Both the position numbers and the translations under genes were made by a program. A stretch of 40,642 bases of DNA from SURF-24 sp964537965 (lineage in GTDB: Bacteria > Bacteroidota > Ignavibacteria > Ignavibacteriales > SURF-24): the NCBI GenBank assembly GCA_964537965.1, contig CAZIDB010000011.1, positions 1-40,642 on the forward strand. Reading direction: 5' to 3'. Shown piece after piece: positions 1 to 6,931 of this stretch. Within the stretch, counting starts at the first letter, position 1. Each line of letters starts with the position of its first letter. The notes below the pieces were generated by a model. The model was not told the DNA's origin. It saw nothing but the letters and a program-made list of their open reading frames with translations, and ran no database searches.

Positions 1-123
1 TTGCTGCTTGTAAGTCATGATGCTGTATTCCTTCGGAATATTGTTGCGTCTTACTTGAATTTTGAAGAGCAGGGGAAAGAGTATTTTATTCGTCATATTT
101 CATTAATCAGTTCCATACTTTAA
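1..123 (+). CDS. 3' fragment of an unidentified protein
   Basis: Frame 1 is open from the first base to a TAA at 121-123 and gives 40 residues beginning LLLVSHDAVFLRNIV. The hydrophobic strand followed by Ser-His-Asp resembles the H-loop of an ABC ATPase or the second histidine motif of a histidine phosphatase. The fragment is too short to choose between them. The start lies outside the window. It converges on the minus-strand methyltransferase gene that ends at 166, with 42 nt between the two stops. Confidence 0.45.
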   Translation: MLLVSHDAVFLRNIVASYLNFEEQGKEYFIRHISLISSIL

Positions 124-165
124 TCATTTACACAAAATTATTTACACTCCCTTGGAATCTAATTT

Positions 166-2004
166 TTATCGTTTTCTTCCTTTGCTTTTTCTCATCCCGA
201 AATCCTTTACACCGTCAAAGCTATTTTTATTTTTCATTTTTTCATCAGACTTCTTTTTAAATTCTTTTGACTTACGATTACTTTTTATTTCATCATTTCC
301 TGTCTTACTCATACTCTTACTCATAATATTACTCTTGTTTTTACTCTTGTCCTCTCTCTTCCATTCGTATTCCCCATCTTCAAATCTTTTCCTTGGATTA
401 ACCTTAGAATCATTCTTCCAGGATTTATCCTTTCTCTCAAAATTAAATCTATCATTCAATCTTTCTCCCTTAGCTTCAGCCTTATCCTTTTCATTCCTTC
501 CATATTTATTGTTTCTGTCAGATTCAAATCTTCTGCTATTCCTTTCTTCATCCATCTTCCCAAACTTATCTTTCCTTCTAACCCCAAAACTATCTCTAAA
601 TCTCTCTTCCTTCGCCTTAGCCTCAGCCTTTCTCCTATTTTCATTATCGTTCTTTCTCTTCTCTCCACCATCCCAGCGGTTCTTTCTTTCAAATCCGGAT
701 TTCTTATAATTTCTTTCTTCATCATTCTTTTCAAATCTATTTTTTCTTTTGAAATCAAATCTTTCTTCCTTAGCCTTAGCCTCCGTCTTAGCCTCATATA
801 TTTTCTTATCCTTTGTCTTCTCTATATCTTCTTCCTCTTTCAGGTAAAACTTTTTCTTTGACCCTTCATAACTATCAAACATTAGCAGTACACCTTCAAG
901 TTTTCCGTTTACAAGGTGAATGCGGCGGGATGTTTTTAAACCGATATGCTTTCTTAGTGAAGGTTCCCCGGTGTAGATGAATGAAGTTGTACCGGTGCAT
1001 CTTTGCTTAATAAAATCACCAAGTTCTTTATATAAAACCTGTACATCTTCAGGATTACCAAGCCTTATACCATAAGGAGGGTTAGTAATCAACGTTCCGT
1101 CTTTAAATTCTTTTACGTGCTGAAACGGATGACCGGCAAGTTCAATATTATTACTATAAGGTAAACGTGAAAGATTATCTTTTGCAATTTCAAGAATTCT
1201 CTGCGACTTGTCGCTACCTTTAATTAATCCTTTAGGTAAAGGTCTGATTTGACTATCGCTTTCATCCTTGACTTTTTTCCATAATTCATTATTAAAATCC
1301 GGCAGGTAAAAGAAACCGAAATTCTTTCGCAGCTTTTGTGCGGGAATTCTGCAGTAATGCATTAATGCTTCACACAAAATTGTACCTGAGCCACACATCG
1401 GATCCCACAAAGTATTCTGCCCGTCCCAGTTACTCAGTTGAATTATTGCAGCAGCAAGAGTTTCCTGCATCGGGGCTTCTCCTGCAAGCAACCTGTAACC
1501 CCGCTTATGTAAAGAATCTCCGGAAGTATCCAGACTTATAACTGCGGCATCCTTTTCAATAAATAAGTTAAAACGAACATCAGGATTAACAGTATCAACA
1601 TCCGGACGTTTACCAAACTTATTCCTGAAATAATCTGCTATTCCATCCTTTAAGCATTGAGAAGCGTATAAAGAATTATTTATTTTGCTGTTGGCGACAG
1701 ATGAAGTTATGGAGAAAGTATTATCAACAGTAAGGAAATCATCCCATTCTATTGTATCCGCAGTTTTTTTTAATACGCCGGTATTATCACAATAAAAATT
1801 TTTTAAAGGTGCAAGAACCCGTGATAATAACCTGGACGTATAATTTATCCTGTAAAGCGTTTCGTGATCAGCTTTAAAATAGACGCCCCGGTAAGAAAGT
1901 TTTGTATCTGTTGCACCAAGTTCCTGAAGTTCCTGTTGACCAAGTTCTTCCATCATACCGGTAACCTGTGCAAAATAAATATTGTTGGATTGATACTCGT
2001 ACAT
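166..2004 (-). CDS. THUMP-domain SAM-dependent RNA methyltransferase (RlmL/YcbY N-half type) with long charged C-terminal tail
   Basis: A 612-residue protein. Residues 1-165 fit a ferredoxin-like plus THUMP RNA-binding region. Residues about 180-380 are a Rossmann methyltransferase with the SAM motif DPMCGSGTILCEA (201-213) and the catalytic NPPYG (308-312), typical of N2-guanine/N6-adenine RNA methylases. Family members of this kind act on 23S rRNA; the exact target here is inferred, not seen. The core ends near residue 382. The remaining 230 residues are Lys/Arg/Glu/Asp/Asn-rich and contain three repeats of about 50 residues, each opening with an (A/T)EAK(AK)ER-like block (from about 407, 460 and 509). 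That tail is not part of the family and may be a disordered RNA- or ribosome-binding extension. The start ATG at 2004 gives the expected N-terminus. A reverse-strand ORF over the tail is a compositional artefact. Confidence 0.88.
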   Translation of the reverse strand: MYEYQSNNIYFAQVTGMMEELGQQELQELGATDTKLSYRGVYFKADHETLYRINYTSRLLSRVLAPLKNFYCDNTGVLKKTADTIEWDDFLTVDNTFSITSSVANSKINNSLYASQCLKDGIADYFRNKFGKRPDVDTVNPDVRFNLFIEKDAAVISLDTSGDSLHKRGYRLLAGEAPMQETLAAAIIQLSNWDGQNTLWDPMCGSGTILCEALMHYCRIPAQKLRKNFGFFYLPDFNNELWKKVKDESDSQIRPLPKGLIKGSDKSQRILEIAKDNLSRLPYSNNIELAGHPFQHVKEFKDGTLITNPPYGIRLGNPEDVQVLYKELGDFIKQRCTGTTSFIYTGEPSLRKHIGLKTSRRIHLVNGKLEGVLLMFDSYEGSKKKFYLKEEEDIEKTKDKKIYEAKTEAKAKEERFDFKRKNRFEKNDEERNYKKSGFERKNRWDGGEKRKNDNENRRKAEAKAKEERFRDSFGVRRKDKFGKMDEERNSRRFESDRNNKYGRNEKDKAEAKGERLNDRFNFERKDKSWKNDSKVNPRKRFEDGEYEWKREDKSKNKSNIMSKSMSKTGNDEIKSNRKSKEFKKKSDEKMKNKNSFDGVKDFGMRKSKGRKR

Positions 2005-2235
2005 AAACTTTCCTTATTATTTCCAAAACAAATATAAGAAACATTTAATGTACTTTTGTTTTACTATACTCCAGACTTGATTCTTTTCTTCGGGATAATA
2101 ATATAATCATTACAATATATTTTATTCCAGGCAACCCCCAGAGTCTTGGTATTCCTTATTTAATTGAATATAAGCTTGCTTATATAAATAACTATTTCAT
2201 TATATAAAAAGGAGGGATTATCCGACTGGAGTAGC
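2005..2235. other. Intergenic region upstream of the methyltransferase gene
   Basis: An AT-rich stretch of 231 nt between the methyltransferase start and the stop of the next minus-strand gene. It must hold the promoter of the methyltransferase. No clear hairpin or RNA gene was found. Confidence 0.5.
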
Positions 2236-2580
2236 TTAATAAAACATTTCAACATAGCTTACTTTAGAAGTTTTCTCTAAGGTTCCTATCGGCACTTTCT
2301 GTACGAGCGGGGTTGTTAAAAATTCAAATTGATTATTTAACTCAACTGCAAGTTTATTGCATTTAACAGAAATCTTAGTTAAAAGATTTATTATTTCAGA
2401 ATTATTTTGATTATATAATTCTTTGCTGCCGCCGGTAAGGTATTTTTTTGAGTCAACCATTTCCTGTGTCTTTATATAAAGGTTATAGAACAAAGCCTCA
2501 CAGCTGCACGCAAATTCCTGGATTTCCATTGCATCAATAGAGTGGTGGGTACTAGTGTTATTCAAAATTACACTGTTCAT
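2236..2580 (-). CDS. Hypothetical protein, 114 residues
   Basis: Not recognised. The protein is small, soluble and probably helical, with no signal peptide or membrane segment. Residues 15-75 read like a helix pair (IDAMEIQEFACSCEALFYNL and on). It contains two close cysteines, Cys25 and Cys27, with no matching second pair. The start is supported by a GAAGGA Shine-Dalgarno about ten bases before the ATG. It lies 42 nt downstream of the STAS-like gene on the same strand, so the two are probably co-transcribed, and a regulatory partner role is possible but speculative. Confidence 0.6.
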   Translation of the reverse strand: MNSVILNNTSTHHSIDAMEIQEFACSCEALFYNLYIKTQEMVDSKKYLTGGSKELYNQNNSEIINLLTKISVKCNKLAVELNNQFEFLTTPLVQKVPIGTLEKTSKVSYVEMFY

Positions 2581-2622
2581 TTAATACATCCTTCTTAAAT
2601 ATTCTTAATTACCTAACTAAAA

Positions 2623-2994
2623 CTATTTATCTTCAACAAGCCATTTGATAGCTTCCTTAACTGTGTCAAAATATTTCAAATTGCTCCATCCCAGCTCTAG
2701 ATATGCTTTTTCAATAAAATGCTTATCATCTTTTTTCCGTGAGATAACAATTGCTATCCTGTCAGTTTTATGAAAGCCAAATTCTTCCAATTCCTCTCCA
2801 TCAGTATGCAGTTTATAAATACCTTCCTGCAATGTTGTTTTGGTATGATCAATTAAAAAATTATTGCATTTATAAGTATGAGAAAGCTTAATTGCTTCCG
2901 AAGTAAATTGCTTTACCATACTAAAGTTTAATTTTCCCTCAGCAGTTATACTAACAACTTTTTGATCAGGAAGAAACTCTACTATGTATGACAT
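2623..2994 (-). CDS. STAS/SpoIIAA-like single-domain protein
   Basis: The likely start is the ATG at 2994 (MSYIVEF), which has AAGGGA at a good distance upstream. The longer frame to 3018 would need a GTG without a ribosome site. The 123-residue product has the beta-alpha layout of SpoIIAA-like/STAS proteins: two N-terminal strands (YIVEFLPDQKVVSITAEGKL), a helix with a following strand (NFLIDHTKT), another strand-helix (RIAIVISRKKDDKHFIEKAYLELG) and a final helix ending IKWLVEDK. Such proteins in this phylum usually act as small regulatory or lipid-associated modules. No phospho-acceptor serine can be assigned with confidence. It probably forms a two-gene operon with the small gene downstream. 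Confidence 0.65.
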   Translation of the reverse strand: MSYIVEFLPDQKVVSITAEGKLNFSMVKQFTSEAIKLSHTYKCNNFLIDHTKTTLQEGIYKLHTDGEELEEFGFHKTDRIAIVISRKKDDKHFIEKAYLELGWSNLKYFDTVKEAIKWLVEDK

Positions 2995-3396
2995 ATTAAT
3001 TCCCTTATATGTTTTCACAAGTCAAGATTTGTTTTAATCACCCTGCAAAATATTATAAAAGTAAAAATCCTTTTTTATAAATACCGGATTTAAACTCAAT
3101 TCAACTTAGCAAGGATTATTAAATAAATAAATTGGATGCTTGAGAAATTTACCGCTAAATAAATGTAACTGACAAGTATAGAAAATATTTATCAATATCA
3201 ACAAATATCTTTGATGCAAAGTACTCATAATTGTTGAGTATTCATAATAATTTCTGATTTACAGTTTGAGAGGATTTTACAGTATTATTAGTCAACAACG
3301 GAACGTTTCATTCATTCCGATTCTTTTGTCCCCAATTTATAATTGTAATTTATTATTCTCTTTTTTACCTTGTATGAGAAGATAAATGGAATTGTT
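2995..3396. other. Divergent intergenic region (402 nt) with a small inverted repeat
   Basis: The region lies between the STAS-like gene (minus) and the beta-barrel gene (plus), so it should carry both promoters. It is strongly AT-rich. The one clear structure is TACTCA at 3222-3227 and TGAGTA at 3235-3240 around a 7-nt spacer, which could be an operator or a weak hairpin. No coding potential was recognised; the minus-strand ORF at its right edge overlaps the beta-barrel gene and looks spurious. Confidence 0.5.
3222..3240. promoter_or_regulatory. Small inverted repeat, possible operator
   Basis: Six-base perfect arms, TACTCA and TGAGTA, around a 7-nt spacer, extendable by a wobble pair and an A-T pair. 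It sits between two divergent genes, about 155 nt from the plus-strand start. No U-tract follows it, so a terminator is unlikely. Its function is only a guess. Confidence 0.25.
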
Positions 3397-4029
3397 ATGA
3401 AAAAGTTTTTATCAGTAATAATTTTATTCTTTACCATTACCAGTTTTACACCGGCACAAGTTAATGAAGGTATTTTTATTTCAGGAAGTTTCGGTGGATT
3501 TGCCGGTTCTTCCAACCAACTAAGATTAAGAAATACACCTTCAATTGTTTTAAGCACAGGATTAGGAATACCCCTGATAGAAAAAGTATATTTTTATACC
3601 AAGTTATCATATATCTCAAGATCAAATTATACAGCACAGGAGCAATTTAATACTATCGGACCAGATCTTAATACAATCAGTCAAATGATAGAAGCGGATG
3701 CATCATTCAGTCAGTTACTTTTTAACGGCGGATTGCAATATAATATTTACATTTCCGATGATGTTACTCTTGGTCTGAACAGTGGTCTCACTTACGTCCT
3801 TGTAAACCATAAAGCTGCTTTGCCGAACGGCACAATTCTTCAAAGACTTGATAATGAAGGAGTATTTGGATACTTCGGTGGTGTAAATGTTGAGAAATTT
3901 TTTGATGACAGTAATTTCTCAATGTTTGGTGAAGCGCAGTATAATTATGCTAAGAAAAATATGATCTACTTCAGGGATAAATTCAGCGGAATGAATTTTA
4001 CTTTCGGAGGAAGGTTTTACTTAAATTAA
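3397..4029 (+). CDS. Outer-membrane beta-barrel protein (porin-like, small)
   Basis: The start at ATG 3397 gives a clean signal peptide (MKKFLSVIILFFTITSFTPAQ). The upstream in-frame TTG at 3370 would spoil it. The mature part of about 190 residues alternates polar and hydrophobic residues with many Gly and aromatic positions, and ends FGGRFYLN, with an aromatic close to the C-terminus as in outer-membrane barrels. This fits the OmpA-N-terminal/OMP_b-brl type of 8-stranded barrel. Its ligand or role cannot be read from the sequence. It stands alone on the plus strand and is followed by the repeat-rich gap at 4030. Confidence 0.75.
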   Translation: MKKFLSVIILFFTITSFTPAQVNEGIFISGSFGGFAGSSNQLRLRNTPSIVLSTGLGIPLIEKVYFYTKLSYISRSNYTAQEQFNTIGPDLNTISQMIEADASFSQLLFNGGLQYNIYISDDVTLGLNSGLTYVLVNHKAALPNGTILQRLDNEGVFGYFGGVNVEKFFDDSNFSMFGEAQYNYAKKNMIYFRDKFSGMNFTFGGRFYLN

Positions 4030-4455
4030 AATTTATAATGAATAATTAAAAATTAAATTCATGTCCTTACACTCCTGATTCAGTTATCTCTATTTCAGGA
4101 TTATCTCCGGTGACTTTTATACTGTTCATCTATCATTTACAATTTTATCCAGCATCCAGTATCCAATATCCCAGCCAGAGGCTGGCAAGCAGTATCAAGT
4201 ATCCAGGATCATCTATCAAGTAACTAGAATCCAGTCCAATTGATTTAGAAGCCTTCAGTTTAGGTTGGCCTGCTTTCTAGTGCATATCTTCCATTTCTTC
4301 AATTTATAATTTACAATTTCTAATTTATCATTTATAATTTCATCCAGCATCAAGTATCAGGCATCCAGCTTCCATTTTCCAATTATTTATTCTTATATTT
4401 TTATTAGGCTTTAGTTCCTGCAACAATCTTAAATCAAATTTTTGAAAGGAAAAAA
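4030..4455. repeat. Repeat-rich intergenic region with degenerate 7-bp tandem repeats
   Basis: A gap of 426 nt without a gene. Three runs repeat every seven bases around a CATCCAG/TATCAAG-like unit: 4146-4173 (four units), 4190-4238 (seven units, first unit CAGTATC) and 4341-4368 (four units, first unit CATCCAG). A perfect palindrome separates the first two: CCAGCC 4171-4176, then AGA, then GGCTGG 4180-4185. AT-rich near-copies of an ATTTATAATTT-type unit lie at about 4300-4340, with shorter echoes near 4036 and 4131. The same 7-bp unit returns at 28566-28639. The promoter of the decarboxylase gene must lie at the right end. Confidence 0.7.
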
Positions 4456-5811
4456 ATGAAAAAACTTTTACTTGATACTGCAGCAAGGTCAATCAATTAT
4501 AGAAATGAGATACTTGAGCGTTCTGTTATTCCTTCTCCTGAAGCAATAGCAAGACTAAAGGAATTTGATATACCATTTCCTCAGGAACCTGTTTCATCGG
4601 AAAAAGTAATTGATTTTCTTGATGAGTTGGGTTCACCTGCAACAATCGGAATTGCCGGGAGAAGATTTTTTGGATTCGTTATCGGTGGCTCACTTCCGGT
4701 TACTGTGGCTGCAAGCTGGCTCTCTACTGCATGGGATCAGAATGCAGGCTTGTTTGTTGGCTCACCGGTTGGTGTTGTACTTGAAGAAGTTAGTCTTAAA
4801 TGGTTATTAAAAATTTTCGGACTTCCGCAGCAATGTGGTGGCGCTTTTGTTACAGGTGCTACTATGGCAAACTTTACTGCATTGGCTGCTGCAAGGCATT
4901 CTGTTTTACAAAAAGCAGGTTGGAATGTTGAATCCAAAGGACTTTTCGGTGCTCCCGTTTTCGATGTAATTGTAAGCGAAGAAGCACATCCTTCATTGTT
5001 CAGAAGTCTTGCGCTTTTAGGTCTTGGCCGTGAAAGAGTTACTAAAGTTCCTGTCGATAAACAGGGAAGAATTATCGCGGACAAATTTCCTGAAATAAAA
5101 GGACCGACAATTGTTTGTCTTCAGGCGGGAAATGTTAACACTGGTTCATTTGATCCTGTAAAAGAAATATGCGAAAAGGTAAATAATTCAAATGTCTGGG
5201 TTCATATTGATGGTGCATTTGGTTTATGGGCAGCAGCAGTGCCTTCTAAAAAATATTTAACAGAAGGAATTGAGCTTGCAGATTCCTGGGCAACCGATGC
5301 GCATAAATGGCTTAACGTTCCGTATGATTCCGGTCTCGCGTTTGTAAAGGATTCTGAATCGCTTAGAGCATCATTATCTTTAACGGCAGCATATCTACCA
5401 CAGGGAGAACACCGTGAACCTTCGCAATACAGTCCGGAACTTTCAAGACGCTCCAGAGGAATTGAAGTGTGGGCAGCACTTTATTCGCTTGGTCAATCGG
5501 GATTAACAGATATGATTGAACGGACCTGCAATTATGCAAAGATGTTTGCAGAAGGATTAACCAAAGCCGGTTTTGAAATCCTGAATGAAGTTGTTATTAA
5601 CCAGGTACTTGTTTCATTTGGTACTCCCGATGAAACAAAGGAAATTATAAAAGGAATACAAGATGATGGAACCTGCTGGTGCGGTATTACCGAGTGGCAG
5701 GGAAGAACAGCAATGCGTATAAGTATTTCTTCCTGGGCAACAAGAGAAGAGGATGTTCAAAAATCAATTGAGGCGATGATCAAGATCGCCGCTAAAGTAA
5801 AACAATGCTAA
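4456..5811 (+). CDS. PLP-dependent group II decarboxylase family protein (aromatic amino acid/glutamate decarboxylase fold)
   Basis: A 451-residue fold-type I enzyme. His178 (SEEAHPS) matches the residue that stacks on the PLP ring. Asp252 in HIDGAFG matches the residue that pairs with the pyridine nitrogen, and Lys284 in TDAHKWLNVPYDSG is the Schiff-base lysine. The family decarboxylates amino acids such as tyrosine, tryptophan, DOPA or glutamate. Some bacterial members have other activities, and the substrate cannot be told here. The length is normal. The start ATG has AAAGGAAAA just upstream. The gene is flanked by repeat-rich gaps on both sides (4030-4455 and 5812-6043), which sets it apart from its neighbours and could mean it arrived as a unit. 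Confidence 0.88.
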   Translation: MKKLLLDTAARSINYRNEILERSVIPSPEAIARLKEFDIPFPQEPVSSEKVIDFLDELGSPATIGIAGRRFFGFVIGGSLPVTVAASWLSTAWDQNAGLFVGSPVGVVLEEVSLKWLLKIFGLPQQCGGAFVTGATMANFTALAAARHSVLQKAGWNVESKGLFGAPVFDVIVSEEAHPSLFRSLALLGLGRERVTKVPVDKQGRIIADKFPEIKGPTIVCLQAGNVNTGSFDPVKEICEKVNNSNVWVHIDGAFGLWAAAVPSKKYLTEGIELADSWATDAHKWLNVPYDSGLAFVKDSESLRASLSLTAAYLPQGEHREPSQYSPELSRRSRGIEVWAALYSLGQSGLTDMIERTCNYAKMFAEGLTKAGFEILNEVVINQVLVSFGTPDETKEIIKGIQDDGTCWCGITEWQGRTAMRISISSWATREEDVQKSIEAMIKIAAKVKQC

Positions 5812-5910
5812 CAATATGAAAGATGGAAAATGGATAATGGTTTATGTAAGATGTGAAATAGAAAATGAAAAGATAAAAAAGTGGCAGTCTCTAAACCTGT
5901 CGAAGAAGAA

Positions 5911-5934
5911 GTCACTGAATTTTGTCGAAGTGAC
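5911..5934. repeat. Small inverted repeat GTCACT...AGTGAC
   Basis: Perfect 6-bp arms at 5911-5916 and 5929-5934 with a 12-nt interior containing TTGTCGA. It looks like a degenerate copy of TTCGACAA-type dispersed palindromes seen in Bacteroidota genomes (from general knowledge, not checked here). It lies just 5' of a much stronger palindrome. Confidence 0.45.
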
Positions 5935-5956
5935 CGAATTGGTGTGAAAAGTAAGG

Positions 5957-5998
5957 TTCAACAGCTCGTCTGAAGTATCCTTCTGACGAGGTGTTGAA
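5957..5998. repeat. 42-bp near-perfect palindrome between convergent genes; possible bidirectional terminator
   Basis: The arms at 5957-5975 and 5980-5998 pair over 19 positions with only two mismatches (5964/5991 and 5971/5984) around a TATC loop. It lies between the stops of the decarboxylase (5811) and the minus-strand beta-barrel gene (6044). It could therefore stop transcription from both sides. There is no strong T-run, so it may instead be a dispersed palindromic repeat. Confidence 0.7.
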
Positions 5999-6043
5999 TC
6001 AAATATTAAGTAACGGAAATAATTTTTATCAGAATAATTTACT

Positions 6044-6724
6044 TTAAAAATTATATCTCAGCATCAGTTCGCCACCGCAATCAGTAAGTCTGCTTCGGCT
6101 GGGTCCATTTGTTTCAGTTGAATTTCCGTTAACAGTATTTTTAAATGTGCTTTCCGGCGAGATGAAATAACCGAAGTTATATCCGGCTCCAATGCTTACA
6201 CCAACATCTTTCCACGGATAAACAAAAGCTCCACCTGTAATTCCAATTCCAAATGTAGATGAGGAATATTCCTGTTCGTTCTTGTTGCCGTTGTTTGGTT
6301 CGCTGGTTTGGGTTTCACTGTAGGAAGTATAATTAGCCCACAAACCAAAATAAGGATTAACAATATTTTTCATTCCCTTGTAATAGTAATTGGTTCCAAG
6401 CTTAAAACTAAGTTCATTCTGGCTGAACTTGTCTGTTCCGGAGTTGCCTTCCTGTGTGGATCTGTCTATTCCAACATTTAATCCACCAATTAAACTCCAC
6501 CTGTTGTTAAGAAATTTTTCAGCCGCAATACCATAGGTTGGAGTTTCATCGTTATTCCTTGCGAAATAACTACCTGTATTGGCTTTACCAATGGTAAAGT
6601 CTTTTTTTATAGAAAAAAGATATGCCCAGTTACATGGATCATCTACATTATCCTGACTGAATGAAAATTGTGGAAAAATTGAAAACAGTAACAGAATTAA
6701 GCAAAACCGTATATGTTTTTTCAT
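6044..6724 (-). CDS. Outer-membrane beta-barrel protein (porin-like)
   Basis: A 226-residue protein with a signal peptide (MKKHIRFCLILLLFSIFPQFSFSQ). The mature part has repeated amphipathic strands (RWSLIGGLNVGID, LSFKLGTNYYYKG, YFGLWANYTSY, FGIGITGGAFVYPW, VGVSIGAGYNFGY) and ends GGELMLRYNF, a terminal Phe typical of outer-membrane barrels. The start is supported by AAAGGAG seven bases before the ATG. It resembles the OMP_b-brl group of proteins with no defined cargo. It is transcribed in the same direction as the secreted protein upstream but is separated from it by 207 nt, so it probably has its own promoter. Confidence 0.75.
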   Translation of the reverse strand: MKKHIRFCLILLLFSIFPQFSFSQDNVDDPCNWAYLFSIKKDFTIGKANTGSYFARNNDETPTYGIAAEKFLNNRWSLIGGLNVGIDRSTQEGNSGTDKFSQNELSFKLGTNYYYKGMKNIVNPYFGLWANYTSYSETQTSEPNNGNKNEQEYSSSTFGIGITGGAFVYPWKDVGVSIGAGYNFGYFISPESTFKNTVNGNSTETNGPSRSRLTDCGGELMLRYNF

Positions 6725-6931
6725 ATCGAACTCCTTTATAATTTTATTTTTAATTAATTATCCGGATTGTCTTGCTGAGGTGGTTAATATGTGCAAAATT
6801 CAGTCTTAGACAAGCACTAAGGATAAATTTACGATGCCCAATTTCATATATTGCCAGAGGTTTGATTGATGCATCTATTAAAAAGGTAAATTAATTCTGA
6901 GCTATTGTCAACAAATTGAATGATTATAAAA

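Noticed and set aside
152..709. Plus-strand ORF of 185 residues rich in Leu, Ser and Phe
   Set aside because: It mirrors the low-complexity charged tail of the methyltransferase on the other strand. Its composition is explained by the antisense of Lys/Glu codons and it has no ribosome site or domain.
456..797. Minus-strand ORF of 113 residues in another frame of the methyltransferase tail
   Set aside because: Arg/Leu-rich shadow of the repeated tail in an alternate frame; no independent start signal.
3312..3557. Minus-strand ORF of 81 residues antisense to the beta-barrel gene
   Set aside because: It overlaps the signal peptide region of a well-supported gene on the other strand and shows no motif.
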